Shown: piece after piece, positions 35,846 to 47,208 of the stretch
How the letters are laid out: each line of letters begins with the position of its first letter
Numbering within the stretch: the stretch's first letter is position 1
Assembly (NCBI GenBank): GCA_036346395.1
Contig: CM070596.1
Coordinates: forward strand, 17,832,177-17,896,176
Length of the DNA stretch: 64,000 nt
Direction: 5' to 3'
Origin: Hsuehochloa calcarea
Taxonomy: Eukaryota; Streptophyta; Magnoliopsida; Poales; Poaceae
Notes under the pieces: model-generated
What the model saw: the letters and a program-made list of their open reading frames with translations, nothing else
Told to the model about the DNA's origin: nothing
Database searches by the model: none
Program-made: the position numbers and the translations under genes

Positions 35846-36881
35846 AACCTACGCCAACAGAAATCAATCAAATGCCCACTTTTCTTGCAATAAGTGCAAT
35901 GGTACTTGGTACCACTAGAGGAGGCAACATTTGAATTAATACAAGGTTGGGCAAAACCTGCAGATTTAAAAGATGTTTTTGCATGTTAGGTTTTGAATTC
36001 AATTAAACCTTTTTCCAAGACTTGAATGACTTGTGGCTTTGAATTGTCTTGAAAAGAATTGAATCCTAAACCTTGCTTCTTATAAGGAGTTTTAAACTTG
36101 TCAAGAATCATGTTTAATTGTTTCTTCCCTTTAGAAAATTTCTCTAATGTATCATGAAGGTAAGCATTTTCTTTTCTCAAATTAACACAAGCATCACAAG
36201 TTTTATCCATAGATTTCTCCTTATATAAAGCAATTTCAAGCTTAAGAGCGGAACAAGAAGCACAAATAGTATTTTCAATATTGTCCTTAAGCTTAGTATA
36301 TTTGACTCTAGCAGCTTCTAAGATATCTTTGATTTCACGTTCTTTTTCTAAGCATGAAGTACAAGGGCTAGAATCAAACACATCAAAAGCAATCAATTTA
36401 CTAGATTCTAAACATTTTTCACAAGGAGCACTTTTAATTTCATTTAGTTCAGATCTAGCATTCTCAAGTTGTTGTATAGAAATATTATAAGCAGATTGTA
36501 ACTTGGCAATTTCTGAATGCATAGTATTACAAGATAAACTTCATCAGGTTCAAGAGTCTTAGCATTTTTAAGCTCTACTTTCAGTTTGTTAATCTTTGAC
36601 TCTAATTTCTTATTTTTTGTCATGACAAATTCTAGCGCTTCATCTTGACTAAGCAATTGCTCAACTATATAATCATATTTAGCAGAAAGCTCATCATAAG
36701 AAAAAGATACCTCATCATCATCAATGTCGCTGTCACCATGAAGCACATGCCGGTGAAGTCCTTGGCCTTCCCTTTCTTTTGCCTTGAGGATCTCCTCCTC
36801 CTTGTCCTCCTCACTCCCGGAATCCACATCGCTCAAGGATTGATCCTCAAAAGCGGCAAGGACCCGGTGAGCGGCCTTCAC
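35846..36881 (-). pseudogene. Sirevirus gag C-terminal extension: coiled coil with repeated CxxC motifs and a second zinc knuckle
   Basis: Two overlapping frames (36881-36444 and 36522-35986) encode charged coiled-coil text. The second has evenly spaced cysteine pairs: CEKC, CTSC, CASC and CDAC. Near 35850-35895 an intact CCHC knuckle, CTYCKKSGHLIDFC, can be read. This extended gag is typical of Sireviruses. A stop or frameshift separates the frames near 36525 and another lies at 35986. Confidence 0.8.
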
Positions 36882-37826
36882 AAGTTTATTAGCTTCATAC
36901 CTTGATTTGTTGAAAGGAGGCTTCTTCCAAGTTGGCTTTCCTTATGATTGCTCTTACCTTTCAGCTTGGGGTAATTTGCCCGGATATGATTGAGCTCACC
37001 ACATTCATAGCATGTCACCGGACCACCTCTTTTTTTGTTTCTCGCATTATTGTAGGCCCGTGTGAATTTTTTAGTTAGGAGAGCTAACTCTGTCTCAGGA
37101 ATACTTTCAAGCTCCTCCTCAGAAATCGCAGATAAGCAAGTAAATAAAAAATCAGAAAATGACTCAAGAGTACCATCAGAAGACCTTTTGAGAGGATCAG
37201 CTATCAATGCCATGTTCTCTTTCTTAGGATGATCAACTCTTTTAATTTCATGAGTCTTGAGTTTACTATAAAGCAATTCTAAAGTAAGACTTGAAAGATC
37301 AACATTCTCCTCTATAGCAGTAGCCTTCATCTCCCACTCCTTGGTGTTGATTGCAGCCAAGAGATGGGTGGCATTTTCAGATTGAGAATATTCAATATCA
37401 ACAGCTTTCATTTGATTAATTACTTTATTAAAGCGACTGAAAATGTCATCGATGCGATGCTCTCTCCAGGACGCATCTCGAATTTATTGTATTCACGCTT
37501 GTAAACTGTTTGACGCACCTTTTTGATTTGGGACGAACCCTCATGATATGTTTCGAGAGTGTTCCAAATTTCATGAGCAGTGGCAAGATTGCAAATGCGA
37601 TCATATTCTTGTCTACCAAGTGCACCATATAAAAGATTTTTGGCCTTGTTGTTGTTTGCCACAAGAATTGCTGAAGCCGGTGTTGCAATTTCAGGAATAA
37701 TAAGCGGGCTCGAACAACATCCCAAATAGCTTGTCCCTCGCTCTCAAGAAAGACTCGCATACGATTCTTCCAATAGGCATAGTCGTGCCCATCGAAGATA
37801 TGCGATTTAGTAGAAAACTTATCCAT
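36878..37826 (-). pseudogene. Sirevirus gag, N-terminal part with first zinc knuckle
   Basis: It starts MDKFSTKSHIFDGHDYAYWK at 37826, the usual opening of this gag family, and continues through frameshifts to a UBN2-type segment (AVDIEYSQSENATHLLAAI, about 37405). A zinc knuckle follows at about 36975-37020. The knuckle reads CYECGELNHIRANY, so the fourth ligand Cys is Tyr. Gag packages element RNA. Frame changes near 37700 and 37420-37450 interrupt it. Confidence 0.85.
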
Positions 37827-37871
37827 CGCCTAAAGTTCAGTGACCGGTTAAGATCAAGAGTGAACTAACCT

Positions 37872-37882
37872 GCTCGATACCA
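37872..37882 (-). other. Primer-binding site (initiator tRNA-Met type), one base short
   Basis: On the minus strand, two bases after the LTR, the sequence reads TGGTATCGAGC. Copia elements normally have TGGTATCAGAGC, so one A is missing within a CAG. The intact form is seen in the other copia element near 59698-59709. Confidence 0.8.
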
Positions 37883-37884
37883 CT

Positions 37885-39693
37885 TGTTGGACCGAAAAGG
37901 CGACTAGAGGGGGTGAATAGAGCACGCTCACTTTTTTCCAAATAATGAATTCAACACAATTTCACTCCAATAGCTATTAGGAAGCTATGAAGATCAATAT
38001 ACCAGTACAGCGGAAGACTAGTATTGAATCCAATTAAATCTCCTAAGCAAAATAACAAAGTCAACTAAGATTATCAAATCACCTTTGCAGGCGGTCGACC
38101 TCTGGACCCAACCGGTTGGACCGATTGTCGCGGCGGTCGACCATTGTTAGATTGGCGGTCGGACCGCCCAAAATCGATCGGCCGGTCTTGAGGGCGATCG
38201 ACCGCGAGCTCGAATCGATCCAAACAAAGAAATCACCGATGACGAAGTTGCAATTAGGTCAAACTTTTGATTCTCAACTCCAAACTTTACGAAACTTTGC
38301 ACACACCTTCTATATGCTATTGAGGACCTATTCCAATCGAATATTATGATAATTCTTGGATAGATCTTGAGCAATTACCAATTGAATAACAGAGGGTCTA
38401 AAACCGGGCAAGAACGAAAACTTGATCCTAATGCTTGTTCGTGAGAGATTGATGATCAAGATGATTGTAGATTGATTCACACATATCACAGCAAGCTAAT
38501 TTACGTGAAAGAATCAATCACAAACTCGAGGATCAAAGAAAACCCTAAAATCACGAAATTGAAAGCAAGAACGAAAAGAGACTTATCTCAAGCAAACCTT
38601 GCATAGATTAAGAACATGATCGTTGCTGAATTACACCCACACCATCATGGATCAGTGGTCAATCCAAGATCACAAAATTCACCTGAAACCATGAAAAGCC
38701 CTAGCCTCCACCTCAACTCCCCCTAAGCCAATTAGGGTTTGAAAACAACAAAAGAGGTGAAAAACAGAGAGAGAGAGGGTGCAGCCCCCACCTCCTTCTA
38801 TTTATAGTGGAGGCCTAGAACTCTCTAGGGTTTGTCTCAATTGGGCTCCCGTTAAGGCCCACTAACAAACGGGTCACACAAGCACGCTTCGCAAAGCGCC
38901 GTCTTTAACCTTTTGACCTAAACCGCTTCATCATGCGTCATGGATTTGCCAATAGGTCATCCTTGTCCATCTTGTGTCACGCTTGAGTCGTTGACCTCAC
39001 CCGGCATCGTCGATCGTTCTGGACCTCAACTCTCCAAGTCTAGTCCCGATCCTCCTTGCCGTTGACCGTCGTTGACCACCAAGCAACCTGCACAACCATA
39101 GACAAGCAAACACGAATTCGGGAACAAGTTCTTCACAACTTGACCCATGTTAGTCAAAACATGCATCATGCAAACCATATACCACGATACCAATGACTTT
39201 GACCTAACAAAACAATATCGCCACGAAGTTGGCGGACGAACAAGTAGAAACCGGTCTGACCGCTCCATGTGAGCCGGTCGGACCGCCTCCGTCGGTTTGC
39301 TCCTCGTGAGCGGCCGGACCGCCCTTGGGACTTAGCCGAAATTCATGCCCTGAAATTCCGAAACCTTCTGGAAACTTAAAATGAATAGAACTTCTTACTA
39401 GAGACTCCAAAAATCATGAGACCAAGTGCATTGGGATCCCCTCACTTGCCTACAACACCTATTTTTGGTCCAGCTCGTTTTGACCACTTTTAGGTCACAG
39501 CCGGTCCGACCGCCGCACATGGCCGGTCCAACCGATTTGGGACCAGTCGGACCGCCATGCTATGGCCGGTCGGACCGCCCCTGTCCAGAATGCTTGAAGC
39601 TTTGTCGAAAACTCGTGAAACGACAAACCGTAAACACCATTGCCAATTGTCACATCATCCTAAGATCTGGAACATATCCCCATGATATCCACA
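37885..39693 (-). repeat. Sirevirus 5' LTR
   Basis: TG...CA bounded, about 1809 bp, direct repeat of 15013-16819. It is followed (on the minus strand) by the primer-binding site and is flanked by AAAAA. Confidence 0.93.
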
Positions 39694-40735
39694 AAAAAAT
39701 TTCACGATACGATATCTTTCTTGAATAATTCTAACGTTAGGATAACAACATATAAGAACTTCTACAGGGTAATGTGTGTACGTCCAATAAAATTTGATTT
39801 GGACATGACGGTAAGATGAAACTCTACTTACTTGATGCTTAAGAGTCTTCTACCATATAAAAATATTTTTTTCTGTTTTTATTCAAACACACTATCGTAG
39901 CATTGACGATAGTGTACCATTGACTGAGCAGCCTGGGTTGGCTGCTGTGAAGATACTTTAGTTTTTGAAATTTTGTTTATGAAGCCACTGTTGCTTTGTT
40001 CCTCTGTGTATTATCCAATATCTCCTATAATTATGCATTGTATTCAACAGATTGCTACTCAATTGAAGATATATGAAAATAACATAGTTTTACGAGATGC
40101 TATTATTGCTATGAAGATGTTATTATTGCTATGAAAACAAAATATCTGAAATATTAGAGAGAAACCCTTTTCCTATATGCATTTTCATTTATTTTAGATC
40201 CTATAGCTAAAATTTAAGGATTTGCTAATCTTCTTGATCTTCTTAGCGATGCTACATGCCTAGATTATTCTAACTATTTTGCAGATGTTCGTTCTAGATT
40301 TACAGATGTTTTTTAAAGGTATGGAAATAAGTTTCAAGGAGTTCGCTTGCAACGACTTTCAGTACCACCCACCTCAGGTAATAAGATAAATTTGTAGGGC
40401 AAGATCTGGGGTACAAGTTCTTCCTCTAGGTCCATGGGTTCTACATCGCACCTTCTTAACCAAGACCAACTTCCCACCTAAGGAGTGGAGAACTATCCGC
40501 CTATCTGGACAATGATACGGTGGATTTTAACAAAAGGATTCAAAATTTTGCAATGGTAGCATAGCTATAAGTTAACATATCATGTGCTATCCTTATTTGC
40601 ACGTGACGTGTTAACTGTTCCTGTTTCAACGGTTTCCTCCGAGTCTGCTTTCAATCTTTCTGGAAGAATATTAGAGGAGAAAAGAACACATCTCATGAGT
40701 GAGATAGTAGAGATACTTCTAACTGTGAAGAACTA
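39694..40735 (+). pseudogene. hAT-B transposase, 3' part with dimerisation domain
   Basis: Coding similarity resumes directly after the Sirevirus: HDTISFLNNSN, then a VRWNSTYLML motif (about 39815) and, after several frame changes, the C-terminal hAT dimerisation region. That region includes LARDVLTVPVSTVSSESAFN-type text (shifted frame, about 40608-40665) and LEEKRTHLMSEIVEIL, ending near 40735. Stops and frameshifts throughout make this a pseudogene. Confidence 0.8.
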
Positions 40736-41223
40736 GGAACAAGCTGATGCACGGACGCAACACTATGTATAAAATCTATAGTTATCGGAGGTGTTCGGAA
40801 ATATGTACCTAGACAATGACACTTAGAACATAGATGGATGCATAATTATATGATGTAGTCTTTTTTTTCTAATGTTTTCTCATGTTGAGTTTTTACTTGT
40901 CAAATGTTTTAACGAGATAACTGTGTAAACACTAATAAAACTATTTATTATAGTTTAATATACTTGTACATTTTTACATTTTTCATATGTATTTTTAAAT
41001 TCTACACATTTTTTCTTCTAATTTTTTTATTTTTTTTTAAAAGTTTTTGAGCCAAAACGGGCTATGCGGGCCGAGCATAGCCCGTCGAGCTAACAGTGCT
41101 CGGGCTGACGTGGCACAACCCGAGGTGCGGGTGTGCCGTGCTTAGGTCGGCACTCCAACTGATGGGCTGGCATGGCATGACTTGCAAAGTTAAACGGGCT
41201 GGCAGCCCGTTTGGCCACCAATG

Positions 41224-42880
41224 GTCAGCCCATGCTTTGTGACAGGCAGGCGCCAGCTGTAGCCGCTATGATATAGCTTGAGCTTGCCTTGCCAACAATG
41301 GCCCATCCAGGATTTCTCAGATGGATAACTGTAGTTAACAAACACTCGCACAAGGATAAGCAGAAAGCATTTCTAGGAGGAGTTCATAGAAGTATTGTCG
41401 TAGTGGCAGCCCACCGGCCCCCACGACCGGGCAAACACCACAAGAGGGACCCTCAAGGGGGCCCAAAGGCTGCAGGAGTGTAAGGACCCGGGATTAACAC
41501 TCCCAAATTATCTGTGTATTATTGAACTAGTTCTATGATCAGTAACTAACTCACACAATAAACAAACATGGTAACATCCATAAAACACAAAAAAATATTA
41601 ATAAATAACAGTGTTTATTACTTGAAAGGCTTACAAGCCCACAATAAACAAACACAGCGGAAGACGAAAAAGAAGCAGTACAGCCCAGCTAATCTGCCAC
41701 AGGCAATCGACTGGGGTAGTGGCTTAGTCGTCGAGATCTTTAGTAGTTGCGAAGTCCTTCTCCTCTGAACAACATTTGTTAAACAAGAGTGAACACAAAC
41801 AACCGTACCCCGCAAGTCACACCCAATAATAGAATTATAATACATGCAGGGATATATCAATGGAAGGGTTACAAGTTTGAATTTGCATAAAGCATTGTTT
41901 CCTTTTTAAACATCTGTACTAAGTTCTAAAGCAGTTTTAAAAGACAGTTCTATAGTATGATAACATTCATCCAAGAGTGGTGAAGGATACCTTCCTATCA
42001 CATGGCAACCCACCCAATTTCCTGATTGGATATGCAATCCAAAACCATTTGATAAAGTCTTTTGAAAATAAAATTAAAGTCTAACTTTGAGTGGCTTTGC
42101 TTAGCATATTCATGACCATAGACACGGCTATTCGAATAGTTTTGCACTCTGCAGAAGTTGTACAACTTTACCCACAAGAGATAATCAACTTATGCTATTT
42201 GCTTCCACACTTTTGAAGGTGTGTGACTAAGAGATTATCACAAAGCCTGTACCATGCACCATCCCACCATAGTCCCTCCTCGCTAAGGTTTCGCTTCCTT
42301 TGGATAGAAACTCGTTGGATTTAACCCCCTCTTGCGCCATGTGGGAATACATAAAAAGTAGATCACTTAGACACCCACGCAACCGGATGCCACAACCATG
42401 ATGGAATGTTGTAAAATTTTTAGCTTAGTCCTGCCCATTCAGGACATGTGGTAGTACGATGGGACTTAGCAAGATGCGGCTCGAAGACCGGTTCTTAACT
42501 GACTTGGGCGACTTTCCAAAATAACCCATGGGCCTCGATCATAGAAATGACTCGATCCTGTGCATCAACGTGCACCATCCAAACATCTATTTTGTCCAAG
42601 TCCAAACCAACTTTTATTTTATTTTCCCAAGTCAAATCATTTTCCAAAATTTTCATGGTAAAAGCAATATCATAGCATCATGTTAAATCATAGTTGATCA
42701 TTTGGCTAAATTCTCAAAATTAAACATTTTTGGTCTAAGCTTTGTCTAAGCATAAAGTTTTTCAACAAAAAGTATCTTGTTAATACTATTGTATTAACTA
42801 GGGTTTTATCTAAGACGATAAGAGGATGAGGGTTTGATGCCCAAGAATTATCAATTCCAAGACCAGTAAGGAAACCATCA
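41224..42880. other. Interval without recognisable gene
   Basis: This is non-coding-looking repetitive-style sequence. A short frame at 41289-41483 has no recognised domain. No LTR pair, terminal inverted repeat or transposase was seen. Confidence 0.45.
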
Positions 42881-42884
42881 ACAT

Positions 42885-43660
42885 TGCAATCATAATCCAA
42901 TAATCTAATCTCCAGCAATTATATAGTCCTATAATCCAATATCAATTAGTCCAATATCAGTCTATTTTTATGATCCGACTTCCATCGATCCAACATTCAA
43001 CAATACTCTAATTCTATAATCCAACATCCATCAATCCATTATTTCTCAATAAATTATTTCAAATAATTCAACATCCATCAATACAATCTCCAATCAATAA
43101 TCTATTTCTAATAATTCAACATCAACCATTCCAATGATTATGTAATCCTATAATCCAATTTTTTGACAATCCGATATCCAATAATTATCTATTTCTATAA
43201 TACAATCTCCGATAATCCAATATCGACAATTATCTACTACTAGAATCTGATATCCAACAATAATCTACTTCTAGAATCTGATATCCAACAATTCGTTATC
43301 CAATAATATTCTACTTCTAGAATCCGATATCCAACAACCATGTATTTCTAATAATCCAATATCCAACGATAATATATTTGTCTAATCCAATATCCAACCT
43401 TAATGTGGTCCTATAATCTAATACCCAACATTAATGTAGTCCCATAATCCAGTATTCAACAATTATACATTTCTATAATCCAACACCCATCAATCATGTG
43501 ATCCCATGATCCACTATCTACTAATGAGGTATTCTTATAATCAAACATCCAATAGTCCAGTACCCATGAAAAATCTATTTCTATAATCCATATCCAATAC
43601 CCCATAATAATCCACTTCTATCACCAAACATCCATCAACAATCTACTTTTATCATCCAAT
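42885..43660. repeat. Degenerate AT-rich tandem repeat (TAATCCAATATCCAACAAT-like)
   Basis: Over about 770 bp the motif TATAATCCAATATCCA with ATCAATAAT-type spacers recurs dozens of times at irregular spacing of about 20-35 bp with many substitutions. No reading frame. It abuts the truncated end of the gypsy fragment at about 43660. Confidence 0.85.
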
Positions 43661-44660
43661 CTCCAATTCGTGGTGCATCTTCATCCACCCGTTCGATTTC
43701 GCTGATGTCTGCGACATGCGAATCTACGGAGGAGGAGGATGACGACATCCCGTTCTCATCCATGGCACAGATGCATCCCTCCATGTCGAGGTTGGAGTAG
43801 TTGTCCAAGTCGAACCAGTTTTCCTCGTCCCAACTCCCTGCCATAGTCGCATGAGCGATTATGAGGAACGGGTGAGGATTTGATGAGCGAAGAGTTTCTT
43901 CAGTAAATTTGCAACTTCTTTCCCACGGACGGCGCCAACTGTCGACGATCAAATCGTCGATCTTATGAAAATATATAGAAATAGAGGAAAATGACGTGAA
44001 TCTACTGGAAGAGAATGTGATCACTCTTTATTACTATGAACTGATTGTTTGTAAGGAATGTTTACGATCAGGCAAAGGAATAATCATAGTTACACTGAGT
44101 ATGATGTTGGCTATGCTATTGAAATAGATCAAAAGTATGAATCTAATGCCAATAGCCTCTTGTCTTTCTTCTCAGAGTCTAATCTCTTTTCTTCTCCTCA
44201 TCCTCCCATACTTCCATGCTCCATCTTTAAATAGCTTCCGAAGAGGTGGCAGTTGTTTCTGGAGAAGACGCCTGTGCGAAGCGTTGCGTCTGGTCGGAGG
44301 GAGGTAGCAGTTGATTAAATTATCAACTACTGTGCGGTTAAATGCCGGTGAGACATTCGACCATTAGTCAGTTCTTAGGATTATGTAACGTCGCGTGGCA
44401 TGGAGTATACAACACGTGTTCCATTCATCACACGGTAAAGGATATACCTAGATTTGGATCCAGATATAAGTTCATAGCTTTACGAGCAGTTTAACTGGTC
44501 GGGGACTAGGTACAAGACCTTGTTCGACCAGGGTATTTACCATGTAACCTTTGGAATTTTTACGACCAGTGAGGTCGTTAGCTTTCGGGGTTACGACCAC
44601 GAAGACGTATGGTCTTTTCTTATGTATTAAAGTAATACATAGAGGTTTTAATCCTCGTCA
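43660..44660 (-). mobile_element. Truncated second Tat-type gypsy: 5' LTR, PBS and gag start only
   Basis: The LTR at 43940-44660 (721 bp) starts TGTCGACGATC and ends ATCCTCGTCA, the same last ten bases as the larger gypsy. On the minus strand it is followed by TGGCGCCGTCCGTGGGA (PBS) and, at 43842, a gag start MAGSWDEENWFDLDN. That start parallels MAGEWNEENWFDL of the larger element. The element stops abruptly at about 43660, where the degenerate tandem repeat begins; the rest, including the second LTR, is absent. Confidence 0.85.
43940..44660 (-). repeat. 5' LTR of the truncated gypsy
   Basis: TG...CA bounded. It separates MULE coding sequence on its right (from 44661) from its own leader on the left. 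It contains GGTCGT/ACGACC inverted motifs around 44563-44602, like the larger gypsy's LTR. Confidence 0.8.
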
Positions 44661-46006
44661 GTATCTAGCCCTTGTACTTTTCAGGCAAGAATGTGCAATC
44701 TACGCACCATATTGGACGGTAGTGCCGGAATGCATTGATGCATGGACCAAAGGCGAATGATGCTCAGTGAAGTACCATCTTATCGGGCCACTTCGGATGT
44801 GTGTCGTCTTGAATGTCGACATGAGTGCCGGAATTCCTGTCTGATGACTTAGAGTATCCCGAGGAGGTTGTGGTAGGAATCCTCGAACGTGCCAAACCTT
44901 GACTCCACTATCTTCTGTTTTGCCCTCCAAGCTTTGGTAAAGCTGATTGTGTACTGGAACCTTACCTCAATCGCACGAATGATGGATCGTGGCTCAAAAT
45001 CAAGATTATCCACGATCTCACTGTACATGAGGTTGGCGATGAAGCTCGATGATGATTCTGTGGGATCGTGACCGCTCATCGACGACGCATGTGTGCAGGA
45101 CCTCTATAGAGCACTTCTAGTAGGTGTCCCACTTCGGTTGAAACGCGTGCACTCGCCATGAGTATCCATATATTTCGCACTTCACATCGTAGCATCTTGG
45201 GTGAGACTTAATGACTGTGAATGTGCACTGCACCGACAAGGCCTAGAATTTGACCGCTTCCTGCACGATCTCCTTGCATTTGTACACAGCTCCTTGCCTG
45301 ACCTTGCTCTGGTCGTACTCCCACGGCACACGGGAGCCTTCGTCGACGACGAGGTTGTCAAATTGGTAAATGTTCCACTCGGATGGAACCGCCAGCTGGT
45401 CCATATAATCCTTGTTGTCGGATCCTTAAACTTCTGACAATGCATTGTAGTCCCGAGATTCCTGATTCATCATTTTCACTATAGCTCCAGCTCCTTACCC
45501 TCGTCAGCTAGCCCACTGGCCCGTCTGACTGAAGGAGCTATTTCTCGAGCCGTCGCCGACATCGGCAAGAACTCCGGAGCATCGGTATTGTGTGCGTTGT
45601 GGCCGTGGTCGAGTAACCGACTTCTTCTTCGGCATCACCACCCATTCTTATTCAGCCGCTGATGCAAGAATGGACTTGGCATATGCCTGGGCCAAAAGGA
45701 CCAAATCCCACCCGCCCCCACCACTCGTAGATATAACTGCCATGATTTTGTTTCCTTCAGCTGCACTAACTCCAAATATGCAGGCTGTGTTGCTCGAGAG
45801 GCAAGGTAACTCAATCTCAGATCATACACATCATGGTCCACTTGGAATGTGTGCAACAACCACCGCATCACAATGCCCCATGTATGCCCCTCTGCTCTTG
45901 GCAGGGGCAAGGTCGCCGATTGGAAATAACGCAGATCAATCCCCTCGGGACTATCCAGAATAGTCCCCGGACGGTAGTAAATTTTGAAATTGGTGACGTC
46001 CGACAT
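44661..46006 (-). pseudogene. Mutator-like (MULE) transposase pseudogene, truncated by gypsy insertion
   Basis: The N-terminus MSDVTNFKIYYRPGTILDSP starts at 46006, in a frame to 45635. Next come a shifted CEIYGYSWRVHA segment (about 45170), the DNA-binding-type segment SFTKAWRAKQKIVESRFGTF (about 44930) and FGPCINAFRHYRPIWCVD (about 44720). The frame ends at EKYKG, exactly where the gypsy LTR begins. The first catalytic Asp region (VDCTF, usually VDGTF) is present; the rest of the DDE domain is missing. Frameshifts are frequent. Confidence 0.8.
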
Positions 46007-46010
46007 AATT

Positions 46011-46980
46011 GACGCACTGCATCATGAAGAACATTTCTACGATTAACCACATATCTAAATCAAGACTACTCAACCGTACATCCAAAATTATGTAATTCAT
46101 TCGGTTCAAAAAATTACCTCACAGGTGGGCAACCGGACGGGCAGCGCTTCGCTAGTTTATCTCCTCCCCTCTGCTCCTCTCCCTCCCCTCTTTTTTTTTC
46201 TGAATACAAATGAGTGATGTGCCTAATTTTAGGGTTTTATGGAGCTTTTATAAGGAAAGACTCCCAGTGTTCGACAGAAAGTTGGACTGACGATAGTTGG
46301 GGGGAAGGGTACATTCTGTCGCCATTTCAAACAGCGACAGGAATCCATTATTATTATTTTTTGGATCAACTATTTATTTTTATAATTTTCTTTTAAAAAT
46401 ATTATTAAAAATCATTTTCAAACTTGGCCATTTTCAACACTTGCTGCAATAATCATAGTGTTTCAACAATTCTATAGTCTTCATGTGATTATGTATGCAT
46501 TTTATTATTATTTAATCTTTTTAATAAAAAATAATAACCTCCCGTCCTACTTATTTTTAATCTTGACCATTTTTGCGACACCGTTGGCCATAGCATGGCA
46601 GATACACTTTGCCACGACACCACCGTCGTTGCGTGGCCAAAAGGGGTTAGATTTGAAATAAATTGGGGAATGAATGTTAATAAAATATTATTAAAAAGGG
46701 ACGCATGATAAAAAAAATCAGTATATATTTGCAATGATGATTTTACCATGTAAAAGTGCTAAATATAACAAGTTCTTTTGAGATATAAATGCAACAAGTT
46801 GCAACACACGGCGAAGTTTGTGACCTCTAACTAAACAAGTATAAGAGGAGAAAGCGTTCGCAATGTTATTTGTTTTAGAGGTGTCTGCTATATTAGTGCT
46901 TGTAGCATTTTGTATGTTTTTTTAAAAATTCTTTTGCCTGTTACAAGGCTATAAGCACAGATTGTGTAAGATAGAGAAAA
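46011..46980. other. AT-rich interval upstream of PP2C, no gene seen
   Basis: This is probably part MULE terminal region and part PP2C upstream DNA. The open frames are short and AT-rich, without recognisable domains. Confidence 0.5.
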
Positions 46981-46995
46981 TTCCTTGAAACACGG

Positions 46996-47015
46996 GCCCT
47001 TTAGCGGCCCATACT
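46996..47015 (+). promoter_or_regulatory. GGCCC/GGCCCAT (site II-like) motifs in the PP2C promoter or 5' UTR
   Basis: GGGCCCTTTAGCGGCCCATAC lies about 180 bp upstream of the PP2C start. GGCCCAT elements are common TCP-factor sites in promoters of broadly expressed plant genes. No TATA box was recognised nearby. Confidence 0.4.
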
Positions 47016-47181
47016 GCCGCGTGCCGCCTGGGGATCTGCTACGTCCACCCTCCTCCCCCGCCCCCGCCGCTTCCTCTCCCCCTTCCGCCTCACTCGCCCA
47101 GATCCGAAGCCATTAAACCGAGCGCCAGTGGATCTAGCCTCGGGGAGCGGCAGCGGCATCAAGGCGGAGAGAGAGCCAGCC

Positions 47182-47208
47182 ATGAGATGGTATGCATCGG
47201 TAGCCTGA
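47182..47208 (+). other. Short upstream ORF overlapping the PP2C start
   Basis: An ATG five bases before the chosen PP2C start opens an eight-codon frame (MRWYASVA) that ends inside exon 1 in another frame. Its -3 base is G, so it could be recognised by scanning ribosomes and lower PP2C translation. Confidence 0.55.

Larger units (their letters stand above)
15013..39693 (-). mobile_element. Sirevirus-type Ty1/copia LTR retrotransposon, minus orientation, interrupted by a gypsy element
   Basis: Two direct LTRs (15013-16819 and 37885-39693, about 1.8 kb each) begin TGTTGGACCG and end ATATCCACA. They are flanked by the 5-bp target duplication AAAAA (15008-15012 and 39694-39698). On the minus strand the order is 5' LTR, PBS, gag (37826 to about 36000), protease, integrase, reverse transcriptase, RNase H (to 32287), a 1.7-kb non-coding tract with several polypurine tracts, and 3' LTR. 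Long LTRs, cysteine-rich coiled-coil gag extension and multiple polypurine tracts fit the Sirevirus lineage. The gypsy element at 16828-30572 splits its 3' polypurine tract. Many stops and frameshifts make it non-autonomous. Confidence 0.92.
12124..41223 (+). mobile_element. RICESLEEPER-like hAT transposon (hAT-B), split by nested retroelements
   Basis: Left terminus CAGAGGTGGTCAAATGGGC pairs with the reverse complement of the right terminus, CATTGGTGGCCAAACGGGC. Subterminal sequence also matches in inverted orientation: a poly-A/AAAAAAATCAG block and GTAGAATT around 12290-12365, against 40983-41050. The transposase reads on the plus strand and is split at 15012/39694 by a Sirevirus insertion. 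No clear 8-bp target duplication remains (ATGTGGCG on the left, GTCAGCCC on the right). The left 2 kb also contains inverted-repeat arm 2, a CBL exon and a tandem duplication, which are not normal hAT parts. Without the nested retroelements the element would be about 4.4 kb. Confidence 0.75.
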
